A stretch of DNA of 28,612 nt from Bacillota bacterium. Lineage in GTDB: Bacteria > Bacillota > Clostridia > Christensenellales > UMGS416. The notes below the pieces were generated by a model. The model was given only the letters and a program-made list of their open reading frames with translations. It did not search any database and was not told the origin of the DNA. A program made the translations under genes and the position numbers. Location: NCBI GenBank assembly GCA_023428265.1, contig JAEYYW010000085.1, positions 1-28,612 on the forward strand. The letters run 5' to 3'. How positions within the stretch are numbered: position 1 is the first letter of the stretch; the number at the start of each line of letters is the position of its first letter. Positions 7,904-15,555 of the stretch are shown here, in pieces.

Positions 7904-8824
7904 TCAATGGAACCCCGTCACCAGCGTCTTGATGGTGAGCCCCCAGCCATCCACCAGTACAAACAGCAGCAGCTTGAACGGCAGAGAGATCGCTGTGGGC
8001 GGCAGCATCATCATGCCCATGCTCATCAGCGTGCTGGAGACGATCATGTCGATGATGATGAACGGGATAAAGATAAAAAAGCCAATCTGAAACGCCCGCT
8101 TGATCTCGCTTGTGATAAACGCCGGTATCACCACCGTGTTGGGGATCTCGGCCACGTCGGACGCTTCCGAGATGTTTGCCATGTCTGAAAAGAGCGTCAG
8201 ATCCTTTTCGTAGGTCTGCCGGAGCATGAAATCACGGATGGGCACCATCGCCCGGTCCAACGCTTGCTCCTGCGTGATCTGTTTGGCCACATAGGGCTTA
8301 TAGGCCTCTTCGTTGATCCGGTCGATCACCGGCGACATCACAAAAAAGGTGAGGAACAACGCCAGGCCGATCAACACCTGGTTGGGCGGCATCTGCTGCA
8401 CACCGATGGCGTTGCGCACAAAGGAAAGCACGATGATGATCCTCGTGAAGCCCGTGAGCATGATGAGGATCGACGGGGCAAGCGAAAGCACCGTGAGCAG
8501 CACCAGGATCTGCACGCTGGAGGCGCGGTCACTGGGCAGGTTGATCAGCGGCAAAGCGGAGGGCTGAGCCGTAGCCCCGGCTGTGGCCGAGCCGTCAGGC
8601 TGCGCGGTGCCGGAGGGCGAGACCGTGGGGTCAGGCAGCGGCATAGCCGCTGCCATTGCGGCAGGGGCCAGCAGCGGCGCCGGCTCCGGCGCAGGGGCAG
8701 GCCTGCCGGCGGGGGCCGCGGTTGCCAGCGCGATTGCCGGAATCAGCAGCAAAGCGCCGCAGAGCGCTGCAAACGCGGCTGCCTTCAACACCTTTGGGCG
8801 CGGGTTTGCCGTTTGCTTGCTCAA
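7904..8824 (-). CDS. fliP: FliP, flagellar export gate protein with a long Ala/Pro-rich N-terminal segment
   Basis: 306 residues, against about 220-255 for most FliP proteins. A signal-peptide-like hydrophobic segment (about 13-36) is followed by about 60 residues rich in Ala, Pro, Ser and Thr. The conserved core starts near residue 95 and includes the LTGFTRIIIVLSFVRNAIG and QQMPPNQVLIGLALFLTFFVM-type segments of the family. FliP forms the pentameric core of the export gate. The start overlaps the fliO stop by 4 bases. The extra segment is in frame, has the same base composition as its surroundings and holds no stop, so I read it as a real lineage-specific extension and not an assembly fault. 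Confidence 0.96.
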   Translation of the reverse strand: MSKQTANPRPKVLKAAAFAALCGALLLIPAIALATAAPAGRPAPAPEPAPLLAPAAMAAAMPLPDPTVSPSGTAQPDGSATAGATAQPSALPLINLPSDRASSVQILVLLTVLSLAPSILIMLTGFTRIIIVLSFVRNAIGVQQMPPNQVLIGLALFLTFFVMSPVIDRINEEAYKPYVAKQITQEQALDRAMVPIRDFMLRQTYEKDLTLFSDMANISEASDVAEIPNTVVIPAFITSEIKRAFQIGFFIFIPFIIIDMIVSSTLMSMGMMMLPPTAISLPFKLLLFVLVDGWGLTIKTLVTGFH

Positions 8825-9327
8825 TGCCGCTTCGTTTCCTTCCTCAGCTTGATGCGCTCATTCATCATGTCGATCACGCTCTGGTCATCCTGGCCGGCAT
8901 CCGGCTCAGCGGTGCGGGTGCCATATGGCTCGGGCCCTTTGCCGGACGGGCGGCCTGGCCGGCGTATCGCAAAACCAAGCCTCTCCGAGAAGCTCTGCAT
9001 GCCCTTGAAAAGGCTGGCCGAGCCTTCGGCCCATGCCTGAGGCTGGGCTCCGTCCTGCTGCTCCGCCTGCCCGGCCTCTTCGGCAGAGAGCGTTTTCAAC
9101 AGGCGCATTTCATGGCCGGTCACACCGATCATGCAATACTCATCGCCCATCTTGACAAGCAGGATGCATTTGTCGTTGGCGATGTTGAGCCTGTCCACCA
9201 CGCGCATCAGCCGGCCGGACGACTTCCCCCTGGAGCGCACGGCCACAAACCTCGTAACCAGCCAGGTGAGGTAAAACACAAGGGCCAGCACCAATATGAT
9301 CCAAATCAGATCCAGAGGGTTTTCCAA
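8821..9327 (-). CDS. fliO: FliO/FliZ, export-gate assembly protein (TTG start)
   Basis: 168 residues with one N-terminal membrane helix (about residues 5-27) and a small cytoplasmic domain containing VVDRLNIANDKCILLVKMGDE, typical of FliO/FliZ (the key part is RLNIANDKCILLVK). FliO helps FliP assemble into its pentamer. The frame runs open further upstream inside fliY, but AGGAGG sits six bases before the TTG at 9327, just after the fliY stop, and the protein then begins directly with the membrane helix. Between fliY and fliP this is the expected position, although the cheY gene found between fliY and fliZ in B. subtilis is absent. Confidence 0.92.
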   Translation of the reverse strand: MENPLDLIWIILVLALVFYLTWLVTRFVAVRSRGKSSGRLMRVVDRLNIANDKCILLVKMGDEYCMIGVTGHEMRLLKTLSAEEAGQAEQQDGAQPQAWAEGSASLFKGMQSFSERLGFAIRRPGRPSGKGPEPYGTRTAEPDAGQDDQSVIDMMNERIKLRKETKRH

Positions 9328-9333
9328 GGCGGG

Positions 9334-9339
9334 CCTCCT
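9334..9339 (-). promoter_or_regulatory. Ribosome binding site that sets the fliO start
   Basis: A perfect AGGAGG overlaps the fliY stop codon and lies six bases before the TTG used by fliO. The longer reading from 9396 would be translated entirely within fliY and adds no family-like residues. Confidence 0.8.
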
Positions 9340-10462
9340 AGTTGCTCTTGGGTTTGTTGAGGATCTCTGTGATGCGCACGCCGTAGTTGTCGTCAATCTG
9401 GATCACTTCACCGCGGGCGATCAGCTTGTTGTTCACGACCACTTCCACCGGCTCGCCGGCAAGCTTCTCCAGCACCAGAATCGTGCCGTTGTTAAACTCC
9501 AGAATCTCTTTGACCGTCTTTTTGCACTTGCCCAGCTCGATTGTGACCTGCATCGGCACGTCGATGATCAGGTTCAGCCCGTCGTCTCGGGGCTCCAGCT
9601 CCGGCATCTCATCGTCAAAGCTGGCAAATTTGATGGGTCTGGCATCCACCATGGGGGTCGGTTTGGGCTGCGGCGCCGAATAAGCCTGCGCCTGGGGCTG
9701 CGGCTGCGGCTGATAGGCAGGCTGCGGTGCGGTCGGCGCCTGCCACTGCGGCTGGCGCGGGGGTTCAACTGGCGCCTTGGCTACGGGAGCCGGTTCGCCG
9801 ATGGCATGGCGCATGAGGGCCGCCACCAGATCCTTGCCAAACTGGAGCGGCATCAGCTGCATGATCTCGCTTTTGGTCAAACCCTCGATCTCCAGCGTGA
9901 AGCTGACCTGCACGATCTCTCCCGAGTCGGGAAAGATGCAGGCGACCTTGTGGTCCCCAATGTGCGCCTCGGAGGAACGCGGCGGCGAGATCTCAATCAT
10001 CTTGCCCAGCATGTCATACATCGACGTGGCGGAAGACCCCATCATCTGGTTCATCGCCTCGCTGATGGCGCTCATGTGAAGCTCGCTCAGCGGGTCTGTG
10101 GAGACTGTGCCCTCACCGCCCATCATCAGGTCGGTGATCAGGCGCACGTCATCCTCCCGGAGGATCAGCACGTTGTTGCCCTCCAGGCCCACTGTATAAC
10201 TCACTTCAACGACAACAAACGGCATCTGGTATTGGGCGGCCAGATCCTTCAGATTGATCATGCGCACTCTGGGCGACGTGATCAGCACACGCCGGCCAAG
10301 CAGCTCGCTCAACGTGGTGGCTGCTGTGCCCATGCAGATGTTGCCGATCTCACCCAGGGCGTCAATCTCCTGCTCAGTCAGAGCGGCCTGCGCCTGCGCG
10401 GGGGCCTGACCCCCACCACCGAACAACGCTTCGATTTCTTCCTGGGAAATGCTGCTATTCAT
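9338..10462 (-). CDS. fliY: FliY, flagellar switch protein with CheC-like phosphatase and FliN domains
   Basis: 374 residues from the ATG at 10462, which overlaps the fliM stop by 8 bases; an upstream frame to 10525 is rejected because it lies inside fliM. Three parts are seen: an N-terminal peptide ISQEEIEALF, resembling the CheY-P binding peptide of FliM; a CheC/CheX-type domain with two ExxN phosphatase motifs (E38/N41 in GEIGNIC, E135/N138 in SEAMNQ); a Pro/Gln-rich linker (about 223-272); and a FliN domain (about 298-370). FliY forms the lower C ring and dephosphorylates CheY-P in B. subtilis. Both active-site pairs are intact, so phosphatase activity is expected. Confidence 0.96.
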   Translation of the reverse strand: MNSSISQEEIEALFGGGGQAPAQAQAALTEQEIDALGEIGNICMGTAATTLSELLGRRVLITSPRVRMINLKDLAAQYQMPFVVVEVSYTVGLEGNNVLILREDDVRLITDLMMGGEGTVSTDPLSELHMSAISEAMNQMMGSSATSMYDMLGKMIEISPPRSSEAHIGDHKVACIFPDSGEIVQVSFTLEIEGLTKSEIMQLMPLQFGKDLVAALMRHAIGEPAPVAKAPVEPPRQPQWQAPTAPQPAYQPQPQPQAQAYSAPQPKPTPMVDARPIKFASFDDEMPELEPRDDGLNLIIDVPMQVTIELGKCKKTVKEILEFNNGTILVLEKLAGEPVEVVVNNKLIARGEVIQIDDNYGVRITEILNKPKSN

Positions 10463-11453
10463 CGGCGGCTTCCTCTTCCTTGATGATTTTGGTGAGCTTG
10501 ATGGCGTAACGGTTGTTGCGCACACCCAGCTTTCCGTAGGCTTTGGTCAGGTGCTCCACTTTGATCTTGATCTCATCGTTGACCGTGTTATCCAGCTGGA
10601 TCACATCACCCAGCCTCAGGCTGAGAATTTCCTCCACCGTCATGGTGGTTTCGGCCAGAATCGCCTGCACATTCAGCTCCGTGTCCAGGATGCGGCGCTG
10701 GATTGTGTGGCTCTTATCGCCCACCACGCGCCGGTTCATCTTTCCGGAAAACATCAGCGTGGTCGTGAGCTGCTTGGCAATCGGTTCAATGGAGATGTGC
10801 GGCAAGCAGAAGCTGATGTAGCCGTCTATGTCGGATGTCTTGATCTGCAGTGTGATAATCGCCACCGCTTCATTCAGATTCACAATCTGTGTGAACTGGC
10901 TGCTGGTCTCGATGCGCTCCAGCATCGGGTCCACATGGCTGATCTTTTCCCACGGCTCCACCATCAACGGCAGGAACTGCCGCAAAATCCTCTCGAGCAC
11001 GGCCAGCTCAATTTCAGTGAACGTCCTGTCGCTGTCACCGGGATTGCCGGAGCCGCCGAAGAGCCGATTGATGATGCCATAGGCCACCACGGGCGAAATG
11101 GACATCAGCAGCGAGCCTTGCAGCGGGGCAAGCCCGAGGAGTGCCAGCACAACCGGCGAGGGCAGCGAGTTGTTGAATTCCTTGAAAACCTGCTCCTCAA
11201 CGCTGACCACCGAGACTTCGCAAAGGGTGCGCAGCGTGCCGGAGAAATAGGTGCTCAACTGCCTGGCAAGCCCCTCGTAGATGATGTGCAGCGTGCGCAT
11301 CTGCTCCTTGCTGAACTTGTTGGCCTTGGAGAAATCATATATCTTAATTTTTTGCTCATTGGATTCTGCGGAGTCGTCGATGAAGGTGTGCTCACCGGCG
11401 GATATGGCATGGAAAAGCTGGTCAATTTCGCTTTGTGAAAGCACTTCAGCCAC
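10455..11453 (-). CDS. fliM: FliM, flagellar motor switch protein (GTG start)
   Basis: 332 residues, the standard FliM length, when begun at the GTG at 11453. That start has AGGAGGTGG six bases upstream; the frame extends to 11513, but the extra residues are not FliM-like and lie across the promoter. It begins MAEVLSQSEIDQLF, the conserved CheY-P binding peptide. A middle CheC-like domain includes the FGGSGNPGD loop, and the C-terminal region is the SpoA/FliN-like domain (about 245-325). FliM links FliG to FliN/FliY in the C ring and receives CheY-P to change rotation. It is the first gene after the operon break and appears to have its own promoter. Confidence 0.97.
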   Translation of the reverse strand: MAEVLSQSEIDQLFHAISAGEHTFIDDSAESNEQKIKIYDFSKANKFSKEQMRTLHIIYEGLARQLSTYFSGTLRTLCEVSVVSVEEQVFKEFNNSLPSPVVLALLGLAPLQGSLLMSISPVVAYGIINRLFGGSGNPGDSDRTFTEIELAVLERILRQFLPLMVEPWEKISHVDPMLERIETSSQFTQIVNLNEAVAIITLQIKTSDIDGYISFCLPHISIEPIAKQLTTTLMFSGKMNRRVVGDKSHTIQRRILDTELNVQAILAETTMTVEEILSLRLGDVIQLDNTVNDEIKIKVEHLTKAYGKLGVRNNRYAIKLTKIIKEEEAADE

Positions 11454-11459
11454 GGCATG

Positions 11460-11468
11460 CCACCTCCT
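11460..11468 (-). promoter_or_regulatory. Ribosome binding site that sets the fliM start
   Basis: The minus strand reads AGGAGGTGG, six bases before a GTG. It fixes the start of FliM at the residue where the family begins. Confidence 0.85.
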
Positions 11469-11493
11469 CATACACAGACTCATCTGTTTGCAT

Positions 11494-11502
11494 ATTATAG
11501 CA
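11494..11502 (-). promoter_or_regulatory. Extended -10 promoter upstream of fliM
   Basis: The minus strand reads TGCTATAAT, a perfect sigma-A extended -10 element. A poor -35 (TAGGAA) lies 17 bases further up, which is common with extended -10 sites. Transcription would start near 11487, about 34 bases before the fliM GTG. It would drive fliM through sigD independently of the flgB promoter. Just upstream are two short inverted repeats (AAACATGTTT at 11533-11542 and TTGC-ATAAC-GCAA at 11541-11553) that could be operator sites. Confidence 0.6.
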
Positions 11503-11556
11503 TATACTGACAATAATTCCTATATATTGTATAAACATGTTTGCATAACGCAAAAT

Positions 11557-11581
11557 ACCCGCAAGCGGTGCCATTGCGGGT
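11557..11581 (-). terminator. Terminator-like hairpin after flbD
   Basis: Minus strand ACCCGCAA, 9-base loop, TTGCGGGT, then ATTTTGCG. The 8-bp stem with a short T-rich tail lies 50 bases after the flbD stop and just before the fliM promoter. A separate 14-bp palindrome GGGGCAATTGCCCC lies at 11595-11608. The T run is short, so termination is probably partial. Confidence 0.45.
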
Positions 11582-11631
11582 GCAGGATGGGTCAATGGGG
11601 CAATTGCCCCGGCTGGAAACGCAGCGAAGCG

Positions 11632-11847
11632 TCAGCCCAGGTCGGGGCGGCGCACTGCGGGCAAGCCCTGAAAGCACATGCGGCGATACTCGACAATGCG
11701 GGCCACGATCTCCTCCGCCCGCTCCTCCACGATCACCTTGATGCCGGTGGTGAGCGTGATGACCGTGTCGGGAGACTCCTCCATAAACTCGATCAGGTCA
11801 GGGTTGATATAAAACTCCATATGGTTGAGCTTGGTGGCCTTGATCAT
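11632..11847 (-). CDS. flbD: FlbD/SwrD family small flagellar protein
   Basis: 71 residues beginning MIKATKLNHMEFYINPDLIE, with DTVITLTTG and EEIVARIVEYRR, all typical of the FlbD family (formerly YlzI in B. subtilis, where SwrD raises motor torque for swarming). The last 15 residues are an extra tail. It lies after flgE as expected. In many Clostridia it is followed by motA-motB-fliL, and in Bacillus by fliL; here it is followed by a 178-base gap and then fliM. The ribosome binding site (AAAGGGC) is weak. Membership of the family is clear, the biochemical role less so. Confidence 0.9.
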   Translation of the reverse strand: MIKATKLNHMEFYINPDLIEFMEESPDTVITLTTGIKVIVEERAEEIVARIVEYRRMCFQGLPAVRRPDLG

Positions 11848-11896
11848 CGTGGTCAGCCCTTTCTTGTCGAGCAGCCGAAAGGTGCTCTGTTTGTGG

Positions 11897-11923
11897 GCCG
11901 GGAACGCCCCATGGCGTTCCCGG
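11897..11923. repeat. Strong palindrome between flgE and flbD
   Basis: GCCGGGAACGCC, short loop CAT-like, GGCGTTCCCGGC: two 12-base arms that pair perfectly. On the transcribed strand it lies just downstream of the heptamer array and about 50 bases before the flbD start. No T run follows, so it is not a classic terminator. It may stabilise the upstream mRNA end, attenuate flbD or belong to a repeat family. Confidence 0.7.
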
Positions 11924-11933
11924 CCTCATAATT

Positions 11934-12003
11934 ACTACTGGCTACTGACTACTGACTACTAGCTACTGATTACTGACTACTGACTACTGACTACTGACTA
12001 CTG
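11934..12003. repeat. Tandem heptamer array (ACTACTG / CAGTAGT), ten units
   Basis: Ten consecutive 7-bp units on the plus strand: six are exactly ACTACTG in the regular part, with variants GCTACTG, ACTACTA and ATTACTG among them. On the minus strand the unit is CAGTAGT. The array begins two bases after the flgE stop codon. Because the unit is 7 bp long, TAG on the minus strand and TGA on the plus strand recur in every reading frame, so the array is closed to translation in all six frames. The variants suggest slippage followed by drift. Confidence 0.9.
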
Positions 12004-12004
12004 C

Positions 12005-12817
12005 TTACCGCTTCAGATTCACCAACTCCTCCAGCAACTGGTCGGAGGTGGTGATGATCCTGGAGTTGGCCTGGAAACCGCGCTGGGTGATGATCATATC
12101 GGTGAACTCCTGCGCCAGGTCCACGTTGGACATTTCCAGCGCGCCGGGGTTCAGATAGGCCGAGCCCGCGGTGCCGGGGTTTTCATAGTTGGGTGTGCCG
12201 GAGTTGGCCGATTCGCGATAGAGGCTCTCGCCCACCTTTTCCAGCGCGTTCTGGTTGTTGAATGTGGCAAGGCAGATGTGGCCGATTGTCTGTTTGGTGT
12301 TGGTGGCGCTGTCGATGCCCACGATGGCGCCGGTCTTGTCGATGGACACATCGAAGTAGCCCGCGGGGATCTGCACATCCGCCGTGCCGGTGGCGGGCGG
12401 TGTGGCCAGCGACTGCACACGCATGCCGGAGGGGGTGACCAGGAAGTTGTTGTCATCGGTCTTGAAGCTGCCGGTGCGGGTAAAGAAGTTGTTGTAGCCA
12501 TCGTTTACCACGAAGAACCCGTCACCCTCAATGCTCACATCCAGCGGTGCGCCGGTGTATTGCGCGCCGGTGCGGGTGTGCATCACGTCAATGGCCGCAA
12601 TCGTCACACCCAGACCCACCTGCACCGGGTTTGTGCCGCCGGTGGTGGCTGTGCCGGCCGAGGCGGGCCGCAGCGTCTGGCTGTAAATGTCTGAAAAAAT
12701 CACTCGGCTGGATTTGAAGCCCGAGGTGTTGACGTTGGAAATGTTGTTGCCGATCACGTCCATGCGGATCTGGTGGTTTTTCAAACCTGAAACACCGGAA
12801 TACAAAGACCTGAGCAT
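12005..12817 (-). CDS. flgE: Flagellar hook protein FlgE (short Bacillota type, also annotated FlgG)
   Basis: 270 residues, close to the 264 of B. subtilis FlgE (formerly FlgG). The N-terminus MLRSLYSGVSGLKNHQ and the rod/hook motif NNISNVNTSGFK are present, as is the C-terminal coiled-coil segment with VDLAQEFTDMI and RGFQANSR. The middle includes the FlgE/FlgG D1 region (GDGFFVVNDG and FTRTGSFKTD). It is exported by the flagellar apparatus and polymerises into the hook under the FlgD cap. Its place directly after flgD favours hook over distal rod, but sequence alone does not separate short FlgE from FlgG. Confidence 0.9.
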   Translation of the reverse strand: MLRSLYSGVSGLKNHQIRMDVIGNNISNVNTSGFKSSRVIFSDIYSQTLRPASAGTATTGGTNPVQVGLGVTIAAIDVMHTRTGAQYTGAPLDVSIEGDGFFVVNDGYNNFFTRTGSFKTDDNNFLVTPSGMRVQSLATPPATGTADVQIPAGYFDVSIDKTGAIVGIDSATNTKQTIGHICLATFNNQNALEKVGESLYRESANSGTPNYENPGTAGSAYLNPGALEMSNVDLAQEFTDMIITQRGFQANSRIITTSDQLLEELVNLKR

Positions 12818-12858
12818 TTTATCTTCCTCCTGATATCAATTCTGTACTGTCGCTTTAC

Positions 12859-13479
12859 TCAACCCACGGGCTCCGGCGCCGTTGCCGAGACGCTGGTCAC
12901 ATCGGCCAGTTTCACAGCCGTGCCGCCCACATAAAGCACCGGCAGGCCGTCCACGATCTGGAGCCTGTCCACCTTGCCGGACACCGGCTGTTTCAAGCCG
13001 TCTCCATCGGTATAGGTGCCTGTGATGTATTTGCCAATCATCGCTGCGCCTTGCAGAAGCGACTGCTCCGTATTCTGGCCCTCCACGGTGATGTTGGCCT
13101 GAAGCGAGATATAGTCGCCGTTGATGCACAGATAAGGGATTTCGTTGAACGTGCGCACCCCGGACACAACACCGGAGACGGTCTGCGTCGTGCCGCTGTC
13201 CCCGGTGATCGAAGCGGACACCGTCTTGCCGATCAGCGAGTATGCCTGGCTGTATTGGAAGGAGGTGTTCAGCTGCTGCATCTGCTCCAGCGCGCTGAAC
13301 TGCGCCATCTGGGAAATGAACTCGCCGTTGTCCATCGGTGAGGTCGGGTCCTGGTTCTGCAACTGGGCGATGAGAATCTTCAGAAATTCGTCCTTTCCCA
13401 GCACGCCGCTGATGTTGCGCGACTGGGTTGAAGACGAGGTTGAGGCTGCTTGTGTGGAAAGGATGCTGTTCAGCTCCAT
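12859..13479 (-). CDS. flgD: FlgD, hook assembly scaffold (hook cap)
   Basis: 206 residues from the ATG at 13479, which has AAGGGAG upstream; the longer open frame to 13557 overlaps fliK and is not FlgD-like. The conserved N-terminal block LGKDEFLKILIAQLQNQDP, then MDNGEFISQMAQFSALEQM, is the FlgD signature. The C-terminal half is a beta-rich cap domain. FlgD sits at the growing hook tip and is replaced by hook-filament junction proteins. The gene lies between fliK and flgE as usual. Confidence 0.95.
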   Translation of the reverse strand: MELNSILSTQAASTSSSTQSRNISGVLGKDEFLKILIAQLQNQDPTSPMDNGEFISQMAQFSALEQMQQLNTSFQYSQAYSLIGKTVSASITGDSGTTQTVSGVVSGVRTFNEIPYLCINGDYISLQANITVEGQNTEQSLLQGAAMIGKYITGTYTDGDGLKQPVSGKVDRLQIVDGLPVLYVGGTAVKLADVTSVSATAPEPVG

Positions 13480-13492
13480 GGTTTCTCCCTTC

Positions 13493-14887
13493 TCAGGCCA
13501 GGTAGTTGATGGTGCCGGTGCTGTATAGCGCTTCATAGGCTTGCAGCGCCGGCGCAACCGGTGCAGCGGCGCCCTGCGTGATGAAACGGTGGCGCTTCTG
13601 CTGTTGCTGCTGGTTCTGGCTGCGGCGGTCCGCCTGCTGCTGCAGGTTTAGGTCCTGCACCGAGGAGGAGGTCACAACCACCCGCACATCCTTGAGACCC
13701 TGATCGGCCAGCGCCGACTGCAACGACTGTGCCTGGCTCAAAAAGGAGTCCTGCACACGGGGGTTGGCGGCGGCAATCTTTGCCACCATGCCGCCCTCCT
13801 CCATCGAAAGGCTGATCGTCACCTTGCCGAGGAACTCGGGCTTGAGCTCGATCTGCATTTCGCCGGCGGAGGAGTTCTGAAGGCTGCGAATGCTTTGCAC
13901 GATTGCGTCAAACGCTTCGGTGCCGGGCCTGGTTGCGGCGGTTACGGCTTCGGGCTGCGCCGGGGCCGATGCTCCGGCAGCCGCCGGCACCGTGGTGTGA
14001 TAGGCCTTCATCGCCGCATGCAAAGCCACGGTGTCCGTATCCGCAGCCGCTTTGCCCCTGGCATCGGACCCGGCACTGGCCGGGTTGTCATCGGCCTTGG
14101 CTGCCGCAGGAGCGGCCCGCTCCGACACAGGTGCCGCTGCCGCGTTCACTGCCGCCACGGGCGCCTGCGGGGCGCCGTCAGCCGGTCTCTGCTGCCCGCG
14201 GATGCCGGTGCCTTGCACCACACCCTGCGCCCCCTCGCCGGAAGCCGTGAGGGCCTGGGCGAAGAGCTCTTTGATCTGATTCAGCGCGCCGTTGACGTCG
14301 CCGGAATCCGCCGGGTTAGCCGCAGCTTGCTGCCCCTGGCCCTCAATGGCTGACTGGAGCAGCGCGACGAAATCCGCTTGTTGCCAGCCGTCAAACCCAT
14401 TGATTTGCGGCTCCCCGCTCATGACGGCTGCGCCGAGCATGTCCGCCAGCTGAGCGCCGCCAACCTCACCGGAATGCAAGCCGCTCACCATGCTTTCAAA
14501 CTGCTCGGGATTTGCGGATACCCACTGGAGCAGCGCCATCGCGGTGCCGGTTATGGAGTCCTGCACGCCGCTTGTTTCCTCTGCCGGCTGCCCGGCGGGC
14601 CGGATCGCATCCACGGTCTGCAGTGCTCCTTCCGCCTGCGTGGCAGCGGGTTGCCCGCCGACCGGCGCCTGCGTCTGCTGCAGCAGCGCGGACAACAGCC
14701 ACATCATTGGGTCTCCGGCCTCGGCCATTTTCTTTTTGGCCCCCGGGTCCGCCTCGGAAACGATGCCAAGCGCCCTGGACATCAGGGTTTCAAAAACACC
14801 GCCGGCGCCGTTCTGCTGCCCGGCGGAGACTTGCTTAACTTCCGTCGCCGGCTGCGCGGCCTGCGCAACCATTGCGATTGGATCCAT
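13493..14887 (-). CDS. fliK: FliK, flagellar hook-length control protein
   Basis: 464 residues from the ATG at 14887, preceded by GGGGGGTGAACCG; a GTG five codons earlier is less well placed. Most of the protein is low-complexity, rich in Ala, Gln, Gly and Pro, as expected of a ruler. The C-terminal hook-length domain (about 335-425) is conserved: GEMQIELKPEFLGKVTISL with VVTSSS near the end, followed by a Gln-rich basic stretch. FliK measures the hook and triggers FlhB to switch export to filament subunits. The N-terminal part has little family similarity, which is normal. Confidence 0.92.
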   Translation of the reverse strand: MDPIAMVAQAAQPATEVKQVSAGQQNGAGGVFETLMSRALGIVSEADPGAKKKMAEAGDPMMWLLSALLQQTQAPVGGQPAATQAEGALQTVDAIRPAGQPAEETSGVQDSITGTAMALLQWVSANPEQFESMVSGLHSGEVGGAQLADMLGAAVMSGEPQINGFDGWQQADFVALLQSAIEGQGQQAAANPADSGDVNGALNQIKELFAQALTASGEGAQGVVQGTGIRGQQRPADGAPQAPVAAVNAAAAPVSERAAPAAAKADDNPASAGSDARGKAAADTDTVALHAAMKAYHTTVPAAAGASAPAQPEAVTAATRPGTEAFDAIVQSIRSLQNSSAGEMQIELKPEFLGKVTISLSMEEGGMVAKIAAANPRVQDSFLSQAQSLQSALADQGLKDVRVVVTSSSVQDLNLQQQADRRSQNQQQQQKRHRFITQGAAAPVAPALQAYEALYSTGTINYLA

Positions 14888-14914
14888 CGGTTCACCCCCC
14901 ACTGTATATCGGCA

Positions 14915-15532
14915 TCACTGCCCCAGGAGTTTAGTCAGTTCATAGGCTTTCTTCGCGTCCATCTCCGCCAGGATGCCGGCGGCCGTTTCATTGGGCAGAA
15001 GTCTCAGCACCGCCGCGGCGTCCTGCAGCGTGGTCGCCTTATCCAGCATTTCCGCCGCGTCTTTGGGCTCCATTGCCGAATAGATGTCGATGACTGTCTG
15101 CCGGCGCTCCTCGTCGGTCCGTGCCTGGGCTGTTTTGGCTTCCAGCTCGGCCTGATCAGCCTTCAGCTTGTCTTCCCGCCCGGCCAGGTTTGCCTCGGCC
15201 TTGGCCAGCGCTTTTTCTCTGGCGGCCAGTGCCTCCTGATCCGCGGCCAGCTTTTTCTCGGCATCGGCATGATCAGCTTTCAGCTTCTCCACCTGGGCCA
15301 TCGCCGCGCGGTATTGCGGAAACACAACCGTTGCTTTTGTGCCAAAGCCGCCCACGTCAAACCACAGGCAAGCGCCCGCTCCACCCACCAGCAGCAGCAT
15401 GACGAACACCGTCAGCAGCGCCACAACAGGCCGGGCCATCGGCTTTTTGGGCTTTTTTTCTTTCTTTTGCGCCTTTCCGGGTAAGCCTCCGGCAGCGCCT
15501 GGCTTTTTCGCCGGTGCCTGTTTCATCGTCAT
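14915..15532 (-). CDS. ylxF: YlxF-like membrane protein (MgtE_N/MotE-type domain) between fliJ and fliK
   Basis: 205 residues: a very basic Lys/Pro/Ala-rich cytoplasmic N-terminus (1-33), one membrane helix (about 34-57), a heptad-rich coiled coil (about 72-140) full of Ala, Lys, Glu and Asp, and a C-terminal helical domain (about 143-205) with DIYSAMEPKDAAEML and LRLLPNETAAGILAEM. That last domain resembles the MgtE intracellular N domain also found in the periplasmic MotB chaperone MotE. The gene matches B. subtilis ylxF in place and layout. The role is not firmly known; a link to stator or export function is inferred. The ATG follows GGGAG by 7 bases. Confidence 0.85.
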   Translation of the reverse strand: MTMKQAPAKKPGAAGGLPGKAQKKEKKPKKPMARPVVALLTVFVMLLLVGGAGACLWFDVGGFGTKATVVFPQYRAAMAQVEKLKADHADAEKKLAADQEALAAREKALAKAEANLAGREDKLKADQAELEAKTAQARTDEERRQTVIDIYSAMEPKDAAEMLDKATTLQDAAAVLRLLPNETAAGILAEMDAKKAYELTKLLGQ

Positions 15533-15555
15533 GGCGGTCTCCCATCATGAAATTG

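Noticed and set aside
11934..12003. CRISPR array
   Set aside because: The 7-bp units are contiguous with no spacers, and no cas genes are present.
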